NCBI GenBank assembly: GCA_025846845.1
Contig: JAOYTL010000001.1
Coordinates: 496,001 to 560,000 of the forward strand
Length of the DNA stretch: 64,000 nt
DNA from: Alloboseaceae bacterium BT-24-1
Lineage (GTDB): Bacteria; Pseudomonadota; Alphaproteobacteria; Rhizobiales; Beijerinckiaceae
Direction of reading: 5' to 3'
Shown in pieces: positions 54,984 to 63,447 of the stretch. Within the stretch, counting starts at the first letter, position 1; each line of letters opens with the position of its first letter. The notes below the pieces were generated by a model, which saw only the letters and a program-made list of their open reading frames with translations, searched no databases and was not told the DNA's origin. Both the position numbers and the translations under genes were made by a program.

Positions 54984-56612
54984 TTAGATCCCCGCTCCGT
55001 CATAGAGCGCAGGCGGCGCCCTCCGAGCCCATAGTCTGGCATGCAGTCCCTTGAGCAGTGGCCGCAGCGCCACATCGCCCAGCCCAAGAGCAGCCGCGAG
55101 AGCCCACTGCCCCGTCGGCAGTGCCACCGCGGCGAAGACGAACAATCCGGACGCCAGACGCCAGCTCGCCGCCTCGAACCAGGCTCGCCGCTCCTGCGCA
55201 CCGCGCCAGCCGACGAGCCGCAGAACAGCGCGGCCGGCAGCACCAGCTTCAGCCACAGAGCGAGGCTTGTCTCGGGCCGTGCGGCTCTCGACAAAGCCGA
55301 AGGCGACCGTCTGGTTGCTCAGCCTGTCGATCAGGATGAAGCCGCCGAGCTCGCGGCTGCGGGCGTAGTCGAGCACCGCGAGCGGCCGGTCGAGCTTGAG
55401 CGTCGCCAAGCCGATGCCGTTCATCGCCAGGCTCTCGGCCGGCGTTTCGGCATAGCTCTCGATATCGACGCTGTGATGGAGCCGGACGATCTGGGCGTTT
55501 GCGGTCGAAGTCGCGAGCTTGAGGATGAATTCGCCGCCCTCGCGCAGTGCCGCCTCACCGGTCCAGAGCAGGCGTGCCCGCAGTTCCTGTTGCGCCGTGG
55601 GCGCGTGCGCGAGCGAGGCGATGACGTCGCCGCGGGAGACATCGATCTCGTCGGTGAGCGTGACAGTCACCGACTGGCCGGCACCCGCCTGCGAGACGTC
55701 GCCGGAGGGCGCGAGGATGCGCGCGATCGTGCTGCGTCGACCTGACGGCAGCGCCGCGACCGCATCCCCGACCCGCAGGCGCCCTTGCGCGACCGTGCCG
55801 GCAAAGCCGCGGAAGTCGAGATCGGGCCGGTTGACCCATTGTACCGGCAGAGCGAAGCCGGCCTCGACCTCTGCCTCGGCGACGACCACGACGGATTCGA
55901 GCAAGGGCAACAGCGCCGGGCCGCGATACCAGGGCATCAGCCCCGAGAGGCTGGTGACATTCTCGCCATCGCGGGCCGAGACCGGGACGAAGTCGATGCT
56001 GGCGAAGCCCAAGCCGGCGACCGCCTTGCGATAGTCCTGTTCGATCTGCCGATAGACCGCCTCGTCATAGCCGACCAGGTCCATCTTGTTGACCGCGACG
56101 ACGACATGGCGGACGCCGACCAGCGAGACGATGAAGGAATGCCGGCGCGTCTGCGGCAGCAGACCCTTGCGGGCATCGATCAGGATGATGGCGAGGTCGG
56201 CGGTCGAGGCGCCGGTCGCCATGTTGCGGGTGTACTGCTCGTGGCCAGGGGTGTCCGCGACGATGAAGCTGCGAGCGTCGGTCGAGAAATAGCGATAGGC
56301 GACATCGATGGTGATGCCCTGCTCGCGCTCAGCGGACAAACCGTCGACCAGCAGCGCGAAGTCAGGCGCCGCACCTTGCGTGCCGAACTTGCGGGAATCG
56401 CTGTCGAGCGCGCTGAGCTGGTCGTCGAAGACCGCGCCGGCCTCGTAAAGGATGCGGCCGATCAGCGTCGACTTGCCGTCGTCGACCGAGCCGCAGGTGA
56501 TGAAGCGCAACAAGGCACGGGCGCTGCCCTCGGTGCTCTGGCCCTGGTCATTGGCGGGATGCGGCTGGCCAGCCGGCGCCGGCTGGCCCTTCAACTTCGC
56601 GAGCGCCGCCAT
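54984..56612 (-). CDS. cysN: Sulfate adenylyltransferase subunit 1 with C-terminal DUF2061-like domain
   Basis: A 542-residue GTPase subunit that drives sulfate activation to APS with CysD. G motifs: GSVDDGKSTLIGRIL (about residue 37-51), DTPGHEQYTRNM and NKMDLV. The CysN body ends near residue 445; no APS kinase (CysC) domain follows. Instead residues about 477-528 resemble DUF2061: FEAASWRLASGLFVF, GQWALAAALGLGDV and KGLHARLWAR match its SWR, G-G and LHxRxW pattern and form two probable membrane helices. The enzyme may thus be membrane-tethered. It starts at a TGATG junction with cysD. Confidence 0.87.
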   Translation of the reverse strand: MAALAKLKGQPAPAGQPHPANDQGQSTEGSARALLRFITCGSVDDGKSTLIGRILYEAGAVFDDQLSALDSDSRKFGTQGAAPDFALLVDGLSAEREQGITIDVAYRYFSTDARSFIVADTPGHEQYTRNMATGASTADLAIILIDARKGLLPQTRRHSFIVSLVGVRHVVVAVNKMDLVGYDEAVYRQIEQDYRKAVAGLGFASIDFVPVSARDGENVTSLSGLMPWYRGPALLPLLESVVVVAEAEVEAGFALPVQWVNRPDLDFRGFAGTVAQGRLRVGDAVAALPSGRRSTIARILAPSGDVSQAGAGQSVTVTLTDEIDVSRGDVIASLAHAPTAQQELRARLLWTGEAALREGGEFILKLATSTANAQIVRLHHSVDIESYAETPAESLAMNGIGLATLKLDRPLAVLDYARSRELGGFILIDRLSNQTVAFGFVESRTARDKPRSVAEAGAAGRAVLRLVGWRGAQERRAWFEAASWRLASGLFVFAAVALPTGQWALAAALGLGDVALRPLLKGLHARLWARRAPPALYDGAGI

Positions 56613-57514
56613 CAGAAATAGCCTTCCTGCTTCTTCTGTTCCATCGAGCCGGAGCCGTCATGGTCGATGACGCGTCCCTCGCGCTCGGAGGAGCGTGATG
56701 CCCGCATTTCCGCGATGATGTCGGTGAGGTTCGCCGCCTCGCTTTCGACCGCACCGGTCAGCGGGTAGCAGCCGAGCGTGCGGAAGCGGACCATACGGGT
56801 TTCGAGCTGCTCGCCCGGCAGCAGGTCCATGCGCTCGTCGTCGCGCATGATCCAGGCGCCGTTGCGGCGCACGACCGGGCGCGGCGCGGCAAAATAGAGC
56901 GGCACGACCGGGATGTTCTCGAGCGCGATGTAATCCCAGACGTCCTTCTCGGTCCAATTGGACAGCGGGAAGACGCGGAAGCTCTCGCCCGGAGCCTTGC
57001 GTGTGTTGAACAGCCGCCAGGGCTCGGGCCGCTGGTTCTTCGGGTCCCAGCGATGCTGCCCCGAACGCAACGAGAAAACGCGCTCCTTGGCCCGGCTCTT
57101 CTCCTCGTCGCGGCGGGCGCCGCCGAAGGCCGCGTCGAAGCCGTATTTGTCGAGCGCCTGCTTCAGCCCCTGCGTCTTCATCACGTCGGTGTGCAGGCGC
57201 GAGCCGGAGGCGAACGGGTTCACGCCGGCGCGCACACCCTCCTCGTTGATGTGGACGATCAGGTCGAGCCCGAGCCGGCTGGCGGTCTGGTCGCGGAAGG
57301 CGATCATGTCCCTGAATTTCCAGGTCGTATCGACATGGAGCAACGGGAATGGCGGCTTGCCGGGATAGAAGGCCTTCATGGCGAGGTGCAGGAGGACGGC
57401 CGAGTCCTTGCCGATCGAATAGAGCAGCACAGGCTTCTCGCAGGTCGCGACGACCTCGCGAATGATGAAGATCGCCTCGGCTTCGAGCTTCTGCAGATGA
57501 CTGAGCTGGATCAC
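56612..57514 (-). CDS. cysD: Sulfate adenylyltransferase subunit 2
   Basis: Catalytic subunit of ATP sulfurylase, a PAPS reductase-fold ATP pyrophosphatase: LLYSIGKDSAVLLHLAMKAF (P-loop-like, about residue 27), VDTTWKFRDMIAFRDQTA, GGARRDEEKSRAKERVFS, and RKAPGESFRVFPLSNWTE. GTG 57514, which overlaps the cysH stop as GTGA, gives 300 residues, near the usual 302; an upstream ATG would add 31 unsupported codons. Its stop overlaps the cysN start by one base. Confidence 0.94.
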   Translation of the reverse strand: MIQLSHLQKLEAEAIFIIREVVATCEKPVLLYSIGKDSAVLLHLAMKAFYPGKPPFPLLHVDTTWKFRDMIAFRDQTASRLGLDLIVHINEEGVRAGVNPFASGSRLHTDVMKTQGLKQALDKYGFDAAFGGARRDEEKSRAKERVFSLRSGQHRWDPKNQRPEPWRLFNTRKAPGESFRVFPLSNWTEKDVWDYIALENIPVVPLYFAAPRPVVRRNGAWIMRDDERMDLLPGEQLETRMVRFRTLGCYPLTGAVESEAANLTDIIAEMRASRSSEREGRVIDHDGSGSMEQKKQEGYF

Positions 57515-58269
57515 GCCAAAACCTCCGCGGCCGGCTTGGACCGCACCAATCGACCATCCGGGCCGACATGCAGGCCGCACTCCTTGGCGGCCTCCTCTTC
57601 CCACCACCAGCGCCCGGCCCGCTCCGGCTCATCTGGACGAATGGCGCGGGTGCAAGGCTGGCAGCCGATCGACAGGAAACCTTGCTCGTGCAGCGGGTTG
57701 AGCGGGACGTCGTGCTTGCGGGCGAAGGCCAATGCCTCGTCGCGCGACCAGTCGAGCAGCGGATTGAACTTGACCAGGCCACGCTCGCGGTCGGCCTCGG
57801 CGAGGGCAACGCCGCCACGCGCGGCCGACTGGTCGGCGCGCAGGCCGGTGATCCAGGCAGCAGCCCCGGCGAGCGCGCGGCCGAGCGGCTCGACCTTGCG
57901 GATATTGCAGCAGGCCTTGCGGGCTTCGATCGAGTTGTAGAAGCCGTTGATGCCGTGCCCGAGCACGAAGGCCTCGACCGCGTCGTGCCGCGGATAGAAC
58001 GGCGTGATTGCAATACCGTAGCGCTCTTCGGTTTCCGCCCAGAGCGCATGGACCTCACCGAAGAGCCGGCCGGTATCGAGCGTAACGATCTCGATCGGCA
58101 ACGCCTGTGTGGCGATCAGATGGGTGACGACCTGGTCCTCGAGGCCGAAGCTGGTCGTGAAGACGAGGCGCTCGGAGACCTGCCGCACCAGTCCTGCGAG
58201 ACGTTCGGCAGCATCCACCGCTCCGAACGCGGCATTGAGATTTTCGGCCTTTTCCTGCAACTCGAACAT
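57511..58269 (-). CDS. cysH: Adenylylsulfate (APS) reductase, thioredoxin-dependent
   Basis: Reduces APS to sulfite for cysteine synthesis. The 252 residues include FTTSFGLEDQVVTHLI and the Fe-S cluster cysteines C120-C121 (KACCNIRK) and C203-x-x-C206 (IGCQPCTR). These mark the APS-specific, 4Fe-4S type rather than the PAPS type lacking CC/CxxC. The catalytic cysteine is C231 in KECGLH. First gene of cysH-cysD-cysN; absence of a CysC domain agrees with APS, not PAPS, being the substrate. cysG, cysI and transporters are outside the window. Confidence 0.94.
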   Translation of the reverse strand: MFELQEKAENLNAAFGAVDAAERLAGLVRQVSERLVFTTSFGLEDQVVTHLIATQALPIEIVTLDTGRLFGEVHALWAETEERYGIAITPFYPRHDAVEAFVLGHGINGFYNSIEARKACCNIRKVEPLGRALAGAAAWITGLRADQSAARGGVALAEADRERGLVKFNPLLDWSRDEALAFARKHDVPLNPLHEQGFLSIGCQPCTRAIRPDEPERAGRWWWEEEAAKECGLHVGPDGRLVRSKPAAEVLA

Positions 58270-58574
58270 GTGCTTGCTCTACACGGACAACGCCGACGCA
58301 GGACTCTGAGCGGCCCTCTCGCCTGTCGTCACCCGTTCCAAACCGATCACCCGAGCGTTCTGTTAATCGAACAATCCACATATAACTTGAATGGCACTCA
58401 ATCAATTTACATCAGGTAGCGTGAATTTTCGTATTTCGAGGCGGATGGAGAAGATCCTTCCCGGCCATCGCGCTTCTTCCCGCGAACACCCTTTAGAGAC
58501 GCCCTCGGAACAGGAACTTTCGCTTCCCCGCCCGCGTTGACGGGAGGCAGGCCTGTCCTGCGTGGAAACAGGGG
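58270..58574. promoter_or_regulatory. Divergent gap between cysH and a small-protein gene
   Basis: 305 bases without a gene. An AT-rich part (58360-58430) probably holds the leftward cysHDN promoter: on the minus strand TTGATT (58405-58400) and TATATG (58384-58379) are 15 bases apart, a poor but possible pair. No CysB-type or other clear operator is seen; the rest shows nothing definite. Confidence 0.3.
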
Positions 58575-58772
58575 ATGACGATGGCCAATTCCGCGAACCA
58601 GGCGGTCGAGAGCTTGCGCCAGGAGCAGCGCAAGCAGCGCGCGGACGAGAAGAAGGCGGGCGGCTCGGCCAAGGACCAGCTCGACAAGGCTCTCGAGGGC
58701 ACCTTTCCCGCGAGCGATCCCGTCGCACCGCAAACGCCGATCAAACCCGGAGCGCCCAGGCGCCAAGCCTGA
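58575..58772 (+). CDS. Small protein with FPASDP motif, unknown
   Basis: A 65-residue highly charged soluble protein: a glutamine/lysine/arginine-rich helix (VESLRQEQRKQRADEKKAGG, about 11-30) and a C-terminal KALEGTFPASDPVAPQTP. The (L)EGTFPASDP motif occurs in many small Hyphomicrobiales proteins I recall, without a known function. ATG 58575 is used; ATG 58581 is an alternative. Isolated transcription unit beside a SnoaL-like gene on the same strand. Confidence 0.65.
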   Translation: MTMANSANQAVESLRQEQRKQRADEKKAGGSAKDQLDKALEGTFPASDPVAPQTPIKPGAPRRQA

Positions 58773-58826
58773 TGCTGACACGCACCGTTGTGAAGGCAGC
58801 TACTCTCGTCATCTCAGCCTGTCGAG

Positions 58827-59213
58827 ATGGAGATGACTATGCCTGAGCGCGCCAGAGTGGATGCCTTCGTTGCCGCCGTCGTCGGCGGTGATCATGTCGG
58901 CGCGATCCGCGACTTCTACACCGACGATGCGACGATGCAGGAGAACGCCAACGAGCCGCGTCGTGGCCGCGAGGCGTTGATGACGCATGAGGCGCGGGCC
59001 CTGGCGAGGCTCGACAAGATGCACACGCATTTGCCCGTCGCGGTGCTGGTCGACGGCGATCATGTCGTCGTCCGCTGGATATTCGATGCAACCGACAAGT
59101 CCGGCGTCACGCGCCGCCTGGAAGAACTCGCCTTCCAGCGCTGGCAGGGCGACCGCATCGCCGAGGAGCGCTTCTTCTACGACACAGGAAGCGCCTGGCA
59201 GGTCGTCACGTAG
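58827..59213 (+). CDS. SnoaL/NTF2-like protein
   Basis: A 128-residue protein with the NTF2-like cone fold: VDAFVAAVVGGDHVGAIRDFYTDDATMQEN, then LVDGDHVVVRWIFDAT and a closing RIAEERFFYD strand. Such proteins include polyketide cyclases and unrelated ligand binders; nothing here fixes a substrate. It follows the FPASDP protein by 54 bases on the same strand and ends 17 bases before the convergent M23 peptidase gene. ATG at codon 5 is an alternative start. Confidence 0.8.
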   Translation: MEMTMPERARVDAFVAAVVGGDHVGAIRDFYTDDATMQENANEPRRGREALMTHEARALARLDKMHTHLPVAVLVDGDHVVVRWIFDATDKSGVTRRLEELAFQRWQGDRIAEERFFYDTGSAWQVVT

Positions 59214-59230
59214 ACGGCCAGCCGGAAGCG

Positions 59231-60556
59231 TCAGCGCAGACCGCTCGGTCCGACCGCGAGCTTGTCACCGAGTTGGATGAACTTCAGCGGATTGCGCGCC
59301 TCGTCCGACAGCCTTGTCTCATAGTGCAGATGCGGGCCGGTCGAGCGGCCAGTCGAGCCGACGCGGCCGATGACCTGCCCCGCCGCGACGAGTTGCCCTT
59401 CCTTGACGTCGAAGGCTGAGAGATGACCGTAGCGCGTGGTGAGGCCATTGCCATGGTCGAGCTCGATGAGGTTGCCATAGCCGCCGGCAACCTCGGCGCG
59501 CAGCACCTTTCCAGCTCCCGGGGCGCGGACCGGCGTGCCGGTCTCGCCACGAAAATCCATGCCGGCATGCATCGCCGTGCCGCCCGTGAACGGATCGGAG
59601 CGCGGGCCGAAATTGCTGGTCGTGCTGTCGTCGCCTTCGAGCGGGCGCTGGAACGGCACGATGGCCGCAAGATCGCGCCAGCGGCCGAAGACGGAGCGCG
59701 CCTCGCCGAGCTGCATCAACGCATGCTCGAAGGTGCCGGGCTTCAGCGTCACCGTCATCGGTATCAGCGGCCCGCCCATGCCGGGCCGGCCCGGCGGCAG
59801 CTTGACCTTGGCCGGGTCGAGCCCGACTTCGGCCAATGCCGCCCTCACCTCCTGCACCCGCCCGACGAGTTGGCGGCCGAGGGCCGAGAGCTGCTGGTTC
59901 TGGCCGGTCTGCACCCGGTCGAGCGATTGGCCGAGTATGGTGATGCGCTGGTCGAGCGACATCGTCTCGCTCGCCTTGACCGCCACCGCGACCTGGCGGC
60001 GCTGCTGCGCGAGGATGGCGGGATTGACGCGGTCGAGGACGTTCTGACCGTCGGCGAACTGGTTGCCGCCAGGCACCTGCGCGCCGCCTTGCGGCAGGAT
60101 CGGGCCGACCGCCTGGCCGGTGAGCGCGCCGAGCAAGGCCTGGCGGGCCTCGAGCTCGATCTGCCGGGTGATGAGGTCGGCGAGTTGATCTCCCGCTTTG
60201 CCGGTGCCGGCCGGCTGGCCAGGCTGCGCCGGCAGGCCGGGCGAACTGCCGGAGGCGACGATCGCGCTGACGAGACGGCGCTGCAGCGCCTTCAGCTTCT
60301 CGTCATAGCTGCTCTGCAGGATCGCCTGCTCCTGCTGCAGGGAGGCGACGCGACCCTTTTCTTCGTAAAGAAGATAGCCGGAGACACTGGCGCCGATGAT
60401 CGCCAATACTGCGAGCGCCCAGGGCAACACCCCACCACGCCTCGATCCGGATCGTCCGCCGCCGGTGCGCGGACGCAGTGTCGTTCCCCCCTGCGGCTGG
60501 AGAGAGGTCGAGCTCGCGGCCTCGTCGGGCCTTCGTTTCAGGCGAACCGGTTGCAC
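59231..60556 (-). CDS. M23-family peptidoglycan hydrolase
   Basis: A 441-residue inner-membrane protein. After a basic cytoplasmic segment, one helix (LPWALAVLAIIGASVSGYLLY, about 45-65) is followed by a coiled coil (GRVASLQQEQAILQSSYDEKLKALQ split at about 69-93), a long helical middle, and a C-terminal LytM/M23 domain. Zinc ligands: AMHAGMDFRGETG and HLHYE, with AAGQVIGRVGSTGRSTGPHLH. It should cut peptidoglycan cross-links or act as an activator at division. The ATG 60556 start is used. No ribosome site stands out. Confidence 0.87.
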   Translation of the reverse strand: MQPVRLKRRPDEAASSTSLQPQGGTTLRPRTGGGRSGSRRGGVLPWALAVLAIIGASVSGYLLYEEKGRVASLQQEQAILQSSYDEKLKALQRRLVSAIVASGSSPGLPAQPGQPAGTGKAGDQLADLITRQIELEARQALLGALTGQAVGPILPQGGAQVPGGNQFADGQNVLDRVNPAILAQQRRQVAVAVKASETMSLDQRITILGQSLDRVQTGQNQQLSALGRQLVGRVQEVRAALAEVGLDPAKVKLPPGRPGMGGPLIPMTVTLKPGTFEHALMQLGEARSVFGRWRDLAAIVPFQRPLEGDDSTTSNFGPRSDPFTGGTAMHAGMDFRGETGTPVRAPGAGKVLRAEVAGGYGNLIELDHGNGLTTRYGHLSAFDVKEGQLVAAGQVIGRVGSTGRSTGPHLHYETRLSDEARNPLKFIQLGDKLAVGPSGLR

Positions 60557-60642
60557 GTGTCTGTTTCCGCTTCGATCCCGCTGCGCAAGTATACCTCAAA
60601 CAGAGATCGGCGGCGATGCTTGTCTCGCTGCTGGCCTCATCC

Positions 60643-60728
60643 CGTCATTGCGAGAAGCGAAGCGACGACGCAATCCAGAGGCCACCGAGCGAACACTCCT
60701 GGATTGCTTCGCTGCGCTCGCAATTACG
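60643..60728. repeat. Dispersed inverted repeat with GCAATCCAG core
   Basis: Left arm CGTCATTGCGAG ... CAATCCAG and right arm CTGGATTG ... CTCGCAATTACG are reverse complements, with GAAGCG/CGCTTC-type inner pairs. I recall this as a common intergenic repeat in rhizobial genomes. It fills the gap between the M23 gene and clpV. Confidence 0.75.
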
Positions 60729-60738
60729 AGCGTGCCCG

Positions 60739-63438
60739 TCAATTGCAGGCGTAGTGGAAGGCGCCGTCCTCGACCGTCACCTTCGCCTCCGTCAGCGGCT
60801 TCTTCTCCAATTGCAGGTTGAGGATGCTGCGCGAGAGCGCCGGCAGCATCGAGTTGGTGATGATGTTGTCGATCATGCGCCCGCCCGAATCCGGATCGTT
60901 GCACTGGGCGACAATGTGCTCGACGACGGCGTCGTCATAGACGAAAGCGGCGTTGTGGTTGTCGCGCAGGCGCTTGCCGATGCGCCCGAGCTGCAGGCGC
61001 ACGATGCCGCCCAGCATCTCGCCGGAAAGCGGATAATAGGGGATCGTGACGAGGCGCCCGATCAGCGCCGGCGGGAAGACCTTGAGCAGGGCCGGCCGCA
61101 GAGCGACCGCCAGTTCCTCGACGTCGGGCCGGCTGCTTTCGTCGCCGGCCATGCGCATGATCTCGTCGGTGCCGACATTCGAGGTCAGGATGATCAGCGT
61201 GTTCTTGAAGTCGATGCGCCGGCCGGTGCCGTCCTCCATCTGGCCCTTGTCGAAGACCTGGAAGAACAGCTCGTGCACGTCGGGATGGGCCTTCTCGACC
61301 TCGTCGAGCAGCACGACCGAATAGGGCTTGCGACGCACCGCTTCCGTCAGGCGTCCGCCCTCGCCATAGCCGACATAGCCGGGGGGTGCGCCCTTCAGCG
61401 TCGAGACGGTGTGCGCCTCCTGGAACTCGCTCATATTGATGGTGATGACGTTCTGCTCGCCGCCATAGAGCGATTCCGCCAGCGCCAGCGCCGTCTCGGT
61501 CTTGCCGACGCCGGATGGGCCGCAGAGCATAAACACGCCGATCGGCTTGTTCGGGTTGTCGAGCTTGGCGCGGTTGGTCTCGATGCGCTTGGCGATCATG
61601 CCGATACCGTGTCCCTGCCCGACGACGCGCTTGTTCAGCGTCGCGGCGAGGTTGAGCACGGTCTCGATCTCGTCCTTGACCATGCGGCCGACCGGGATGC
61701 CGGTCCAGTCGGAGACGACGGAAGCGACCGATTGCTCGTCGACATGGGCATAGATCATCCGGTTGGCCGGATCGATCGCGCCGAGCGTGGTGAACTTGTC
61801 CTTCAAACTGGCGCGCGTCGCTTCCGGATCGACGGACGCTTCGGCCGGAGCAGCCTCGGCCGGCGCTTCACCATCGGTCGCAGGCGCTTCCCCGGCCGGC
61901 TTTTCGCCGAGCTTGCCGCGCAGCAGCGTGATCTCCTCGACCAGAGCGAGCTCGGAAGCCCAGTCGGCTTCGAGCGCCTCCAGCTTCGCCTTTAACGCGG
62001 CGCTCTCCTCCTCGATCTTGCCGAGGCGTTCATCGGTTGCGTCACCGAGATCCTTGTCGGCGATCAGGGCGATCTTCTCCTTCTCCAGCGCCGAGATCGC
62101 GACGCGGGCGTCCTCGATCGCGGCCGGCGTCGCGGTCTGGCTGATCGCGACGCGGGCGCAGGCCGTGTCGAGCAGGCTCACTGCCTTGTCGGGAAGCTGG
62201 CGCGCCGGAATATAGCGCGAGGAGAGCTGGACGGCGGCGACGATGGCCGCGTCGGAGATGCGGACCTTGTGATGCTTCTCCATCGGCCCGATCAGGCCAC
62301 GCAGCATGGTGCAGCAGCGCAGGACGTCCGGCTCGTCGACCTGCACCGGCTGGAAGCGCCGGGTCAGCGCCGGATCCTTCTCGAAATACTGGCGGTATTC
62401 CGACCAGGTCGTCGCCGCGACAGTGCGCAAGGTGCCCCGGGCCAGCGCTGGCTTGAGCAGATTGGCGGCGTCGCCCGTGCCGGCAGGGCCACCGGCGCCG
62501 ATCAGCGTATGCGCCTCGTCGATGAACAGGATCACCGGCGTCGGCGAGGACTGGACCTCGTCGATCACCGAACGCAGGCGCTGCTCGAACTCGCCCTTCA
62601 TCGAGGCGCCGGCCTGCATCAGGCCGATGTCGAGCGCGCAGACCTTGACCCCACGCAGCGGCGGCGGCACGTCGCCGGCGACGATGCGCTGAGCGAAGCC
62701 CTCGGCGATCGCCGTCTTGCCGACACCGGCCTCGCCGGTGAGGATCGGGTTGTTCTGGCGCCGGCGCATCAGCACGTCGATGACCTGGCGGATCTCGTCG
62801 TCACGGCCGAGGATCGGATCCATCGTGCCCGAGCGCGCCTTCTCGGTCAGATCCTGCGAGAAGCGGTCGAGCGCGGTCGTTCCCTTGGCGCCTTCGGCCT
62901 GCTCGGCGCCCGGCGTGCCGGCGGCGCGCAGGCCCGAACCGTCCATCGGCCGCAGGTTCTCCTCCTCGGAGTCCTTCCAGATCTTGGAATGGCCGGCGGC
63001 GAGCTCCTCGACCGGGATCTTGCCGAACTCCTTCGAGATCGCGGTCAGCGCCCGCTTGAGCTCGAGCGATTTCAGCGCGGCGACCAGGACATGTCCGGTC
63101 CTGATCTGGGTCTCGCCGAAGAACAGCGTGGCGTAGTGCCAGCCGCGGTCGAGCACGTCGACGACGTTGTTGGCGACGCCGGGCATCTCAGTCTCGTTCT
63201 TGCGGAAGCCCTCGATGACGCCGCCGATGTCGGTCGCGAGCCGGGCCATGTCGAGGCCGTAATGCTGGGCGGTCAGCCCGATATCGGTCGAGCGTCGCTG
63301 CAGGATCTGGGCGAGCCAGTGAGCCAGCTCGACATTGCGGTTGCCCGCCCCCTTCGCCTGGCGCAGTGCTTGGATGAAGGCCTCATAGCCAACGCGGTTG
63401 AGTTTGCCGGTGACGGCTTCGAGACTGATATCGGCCAT
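60739..63438 (-). CDS. clpV: Type VI secretion ATPase ClpV (TssH)
   Basis: A 899-residue AAA+ disaggregase that strips and recycles the contracted TssB/C sheath. N-terminal double-Clp domain (VGYEAFIQALRQAKG, HWLAQILQ), then two nucleotide domains: GEAGVGKTAIAEGFA with VILFIDEAHTLIGAGG, and GPSGVGKTETALALAE with VLLDEVEKAHPDVH. The second domain ends ENNIIT-like SMLPALSR. The middle helical region contains an alanine/proline/glutamate-rich insert (about residues 519-540, EKPAGEAPATDGEAPAEAA). It follows tssG on the same strand with a nine-base gap, so the type VI cluster continues past the window end. Confidence 0.93.
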   Translation of the reverse strand: MADISLEAVTGKLNRVGYEAFIQALRQAKGAGNRNVELAHWLAQILQRRSTDIGLTAQHYGLDMARLATDIGGVIEGFRKNETEMPGVANNVVDVLDRGWHYATLFFGETQIRTGHVLVAALKSLELKRALTAISKEFGKIPVEELAAGHSKIWKDSEEENLRPMDGSGLRAAGTPGAEQAEGAKGTTALDRFSQDLTEKARSGTMDPILGRDDEIRQVIDVLMRRRQNNPILTGEAGVGKTAIAEGFAQRIVAGDVPPPLRGVKVCALDIGLMQAGASMKGEFEQRLRSVIDEVQSSPTPVILFIDEAHTLIGAGGPAGTGDAANLLKPALARGTLRTVAATTWSEYRQYFEKDPALTRRFQPVQVDEPDVLRCCTMLRGLIGPMEKHHKVRISDAAIVAAVQLSSRYIPARQLPDKAVSLLDTACARVAISQTATPAAIEDARVAISALEKEKIALIADKDLGDATDERLGKIEEESAALKAKLEALEADWASELALVEEITLLRGKLGEKPAGEAPATDGEAPAEAAPAEASVDPEATRASLKDKFTTLGAIDPANRMIYAHVDEQSVASVVSDWTGIPVGRMVKDEIETVLNLAATLNKRVVGQGHGIGMIAKRIETNRAKLDNPNKPIGVFMLCGPSGVGKTETALALAESLYGGEQNVITINMSEFQEAHTVSTLKGAPPGYVGYGEGGRLTEAVRRKPYSVVLLDEVEKAHPDVHELFFQVFDKGQMEDGTGRRIDFKNTLIILTSNVGTDEIMRMAGDESSRPDVEELAVALRPALLKVFPPALIGRLVTIPYYPLSGEMLGGIVRLQLGRIGKRLRDNHNAAFVYDDAVVEHIVAQCNDPDSGGRMIDNIITNSMLPALSRSILNLQLEKKPLTEAKVTVEDGAFHYACN

Positions 63439-63447
63439 GACTGCCCC

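Noticed and set aside
60478..61995. 505-codon frame antisense to the M23 and clpV genes
   Set aside because: Runs across a repeat and two opposing genes; composition typical of GC-rich shadows.
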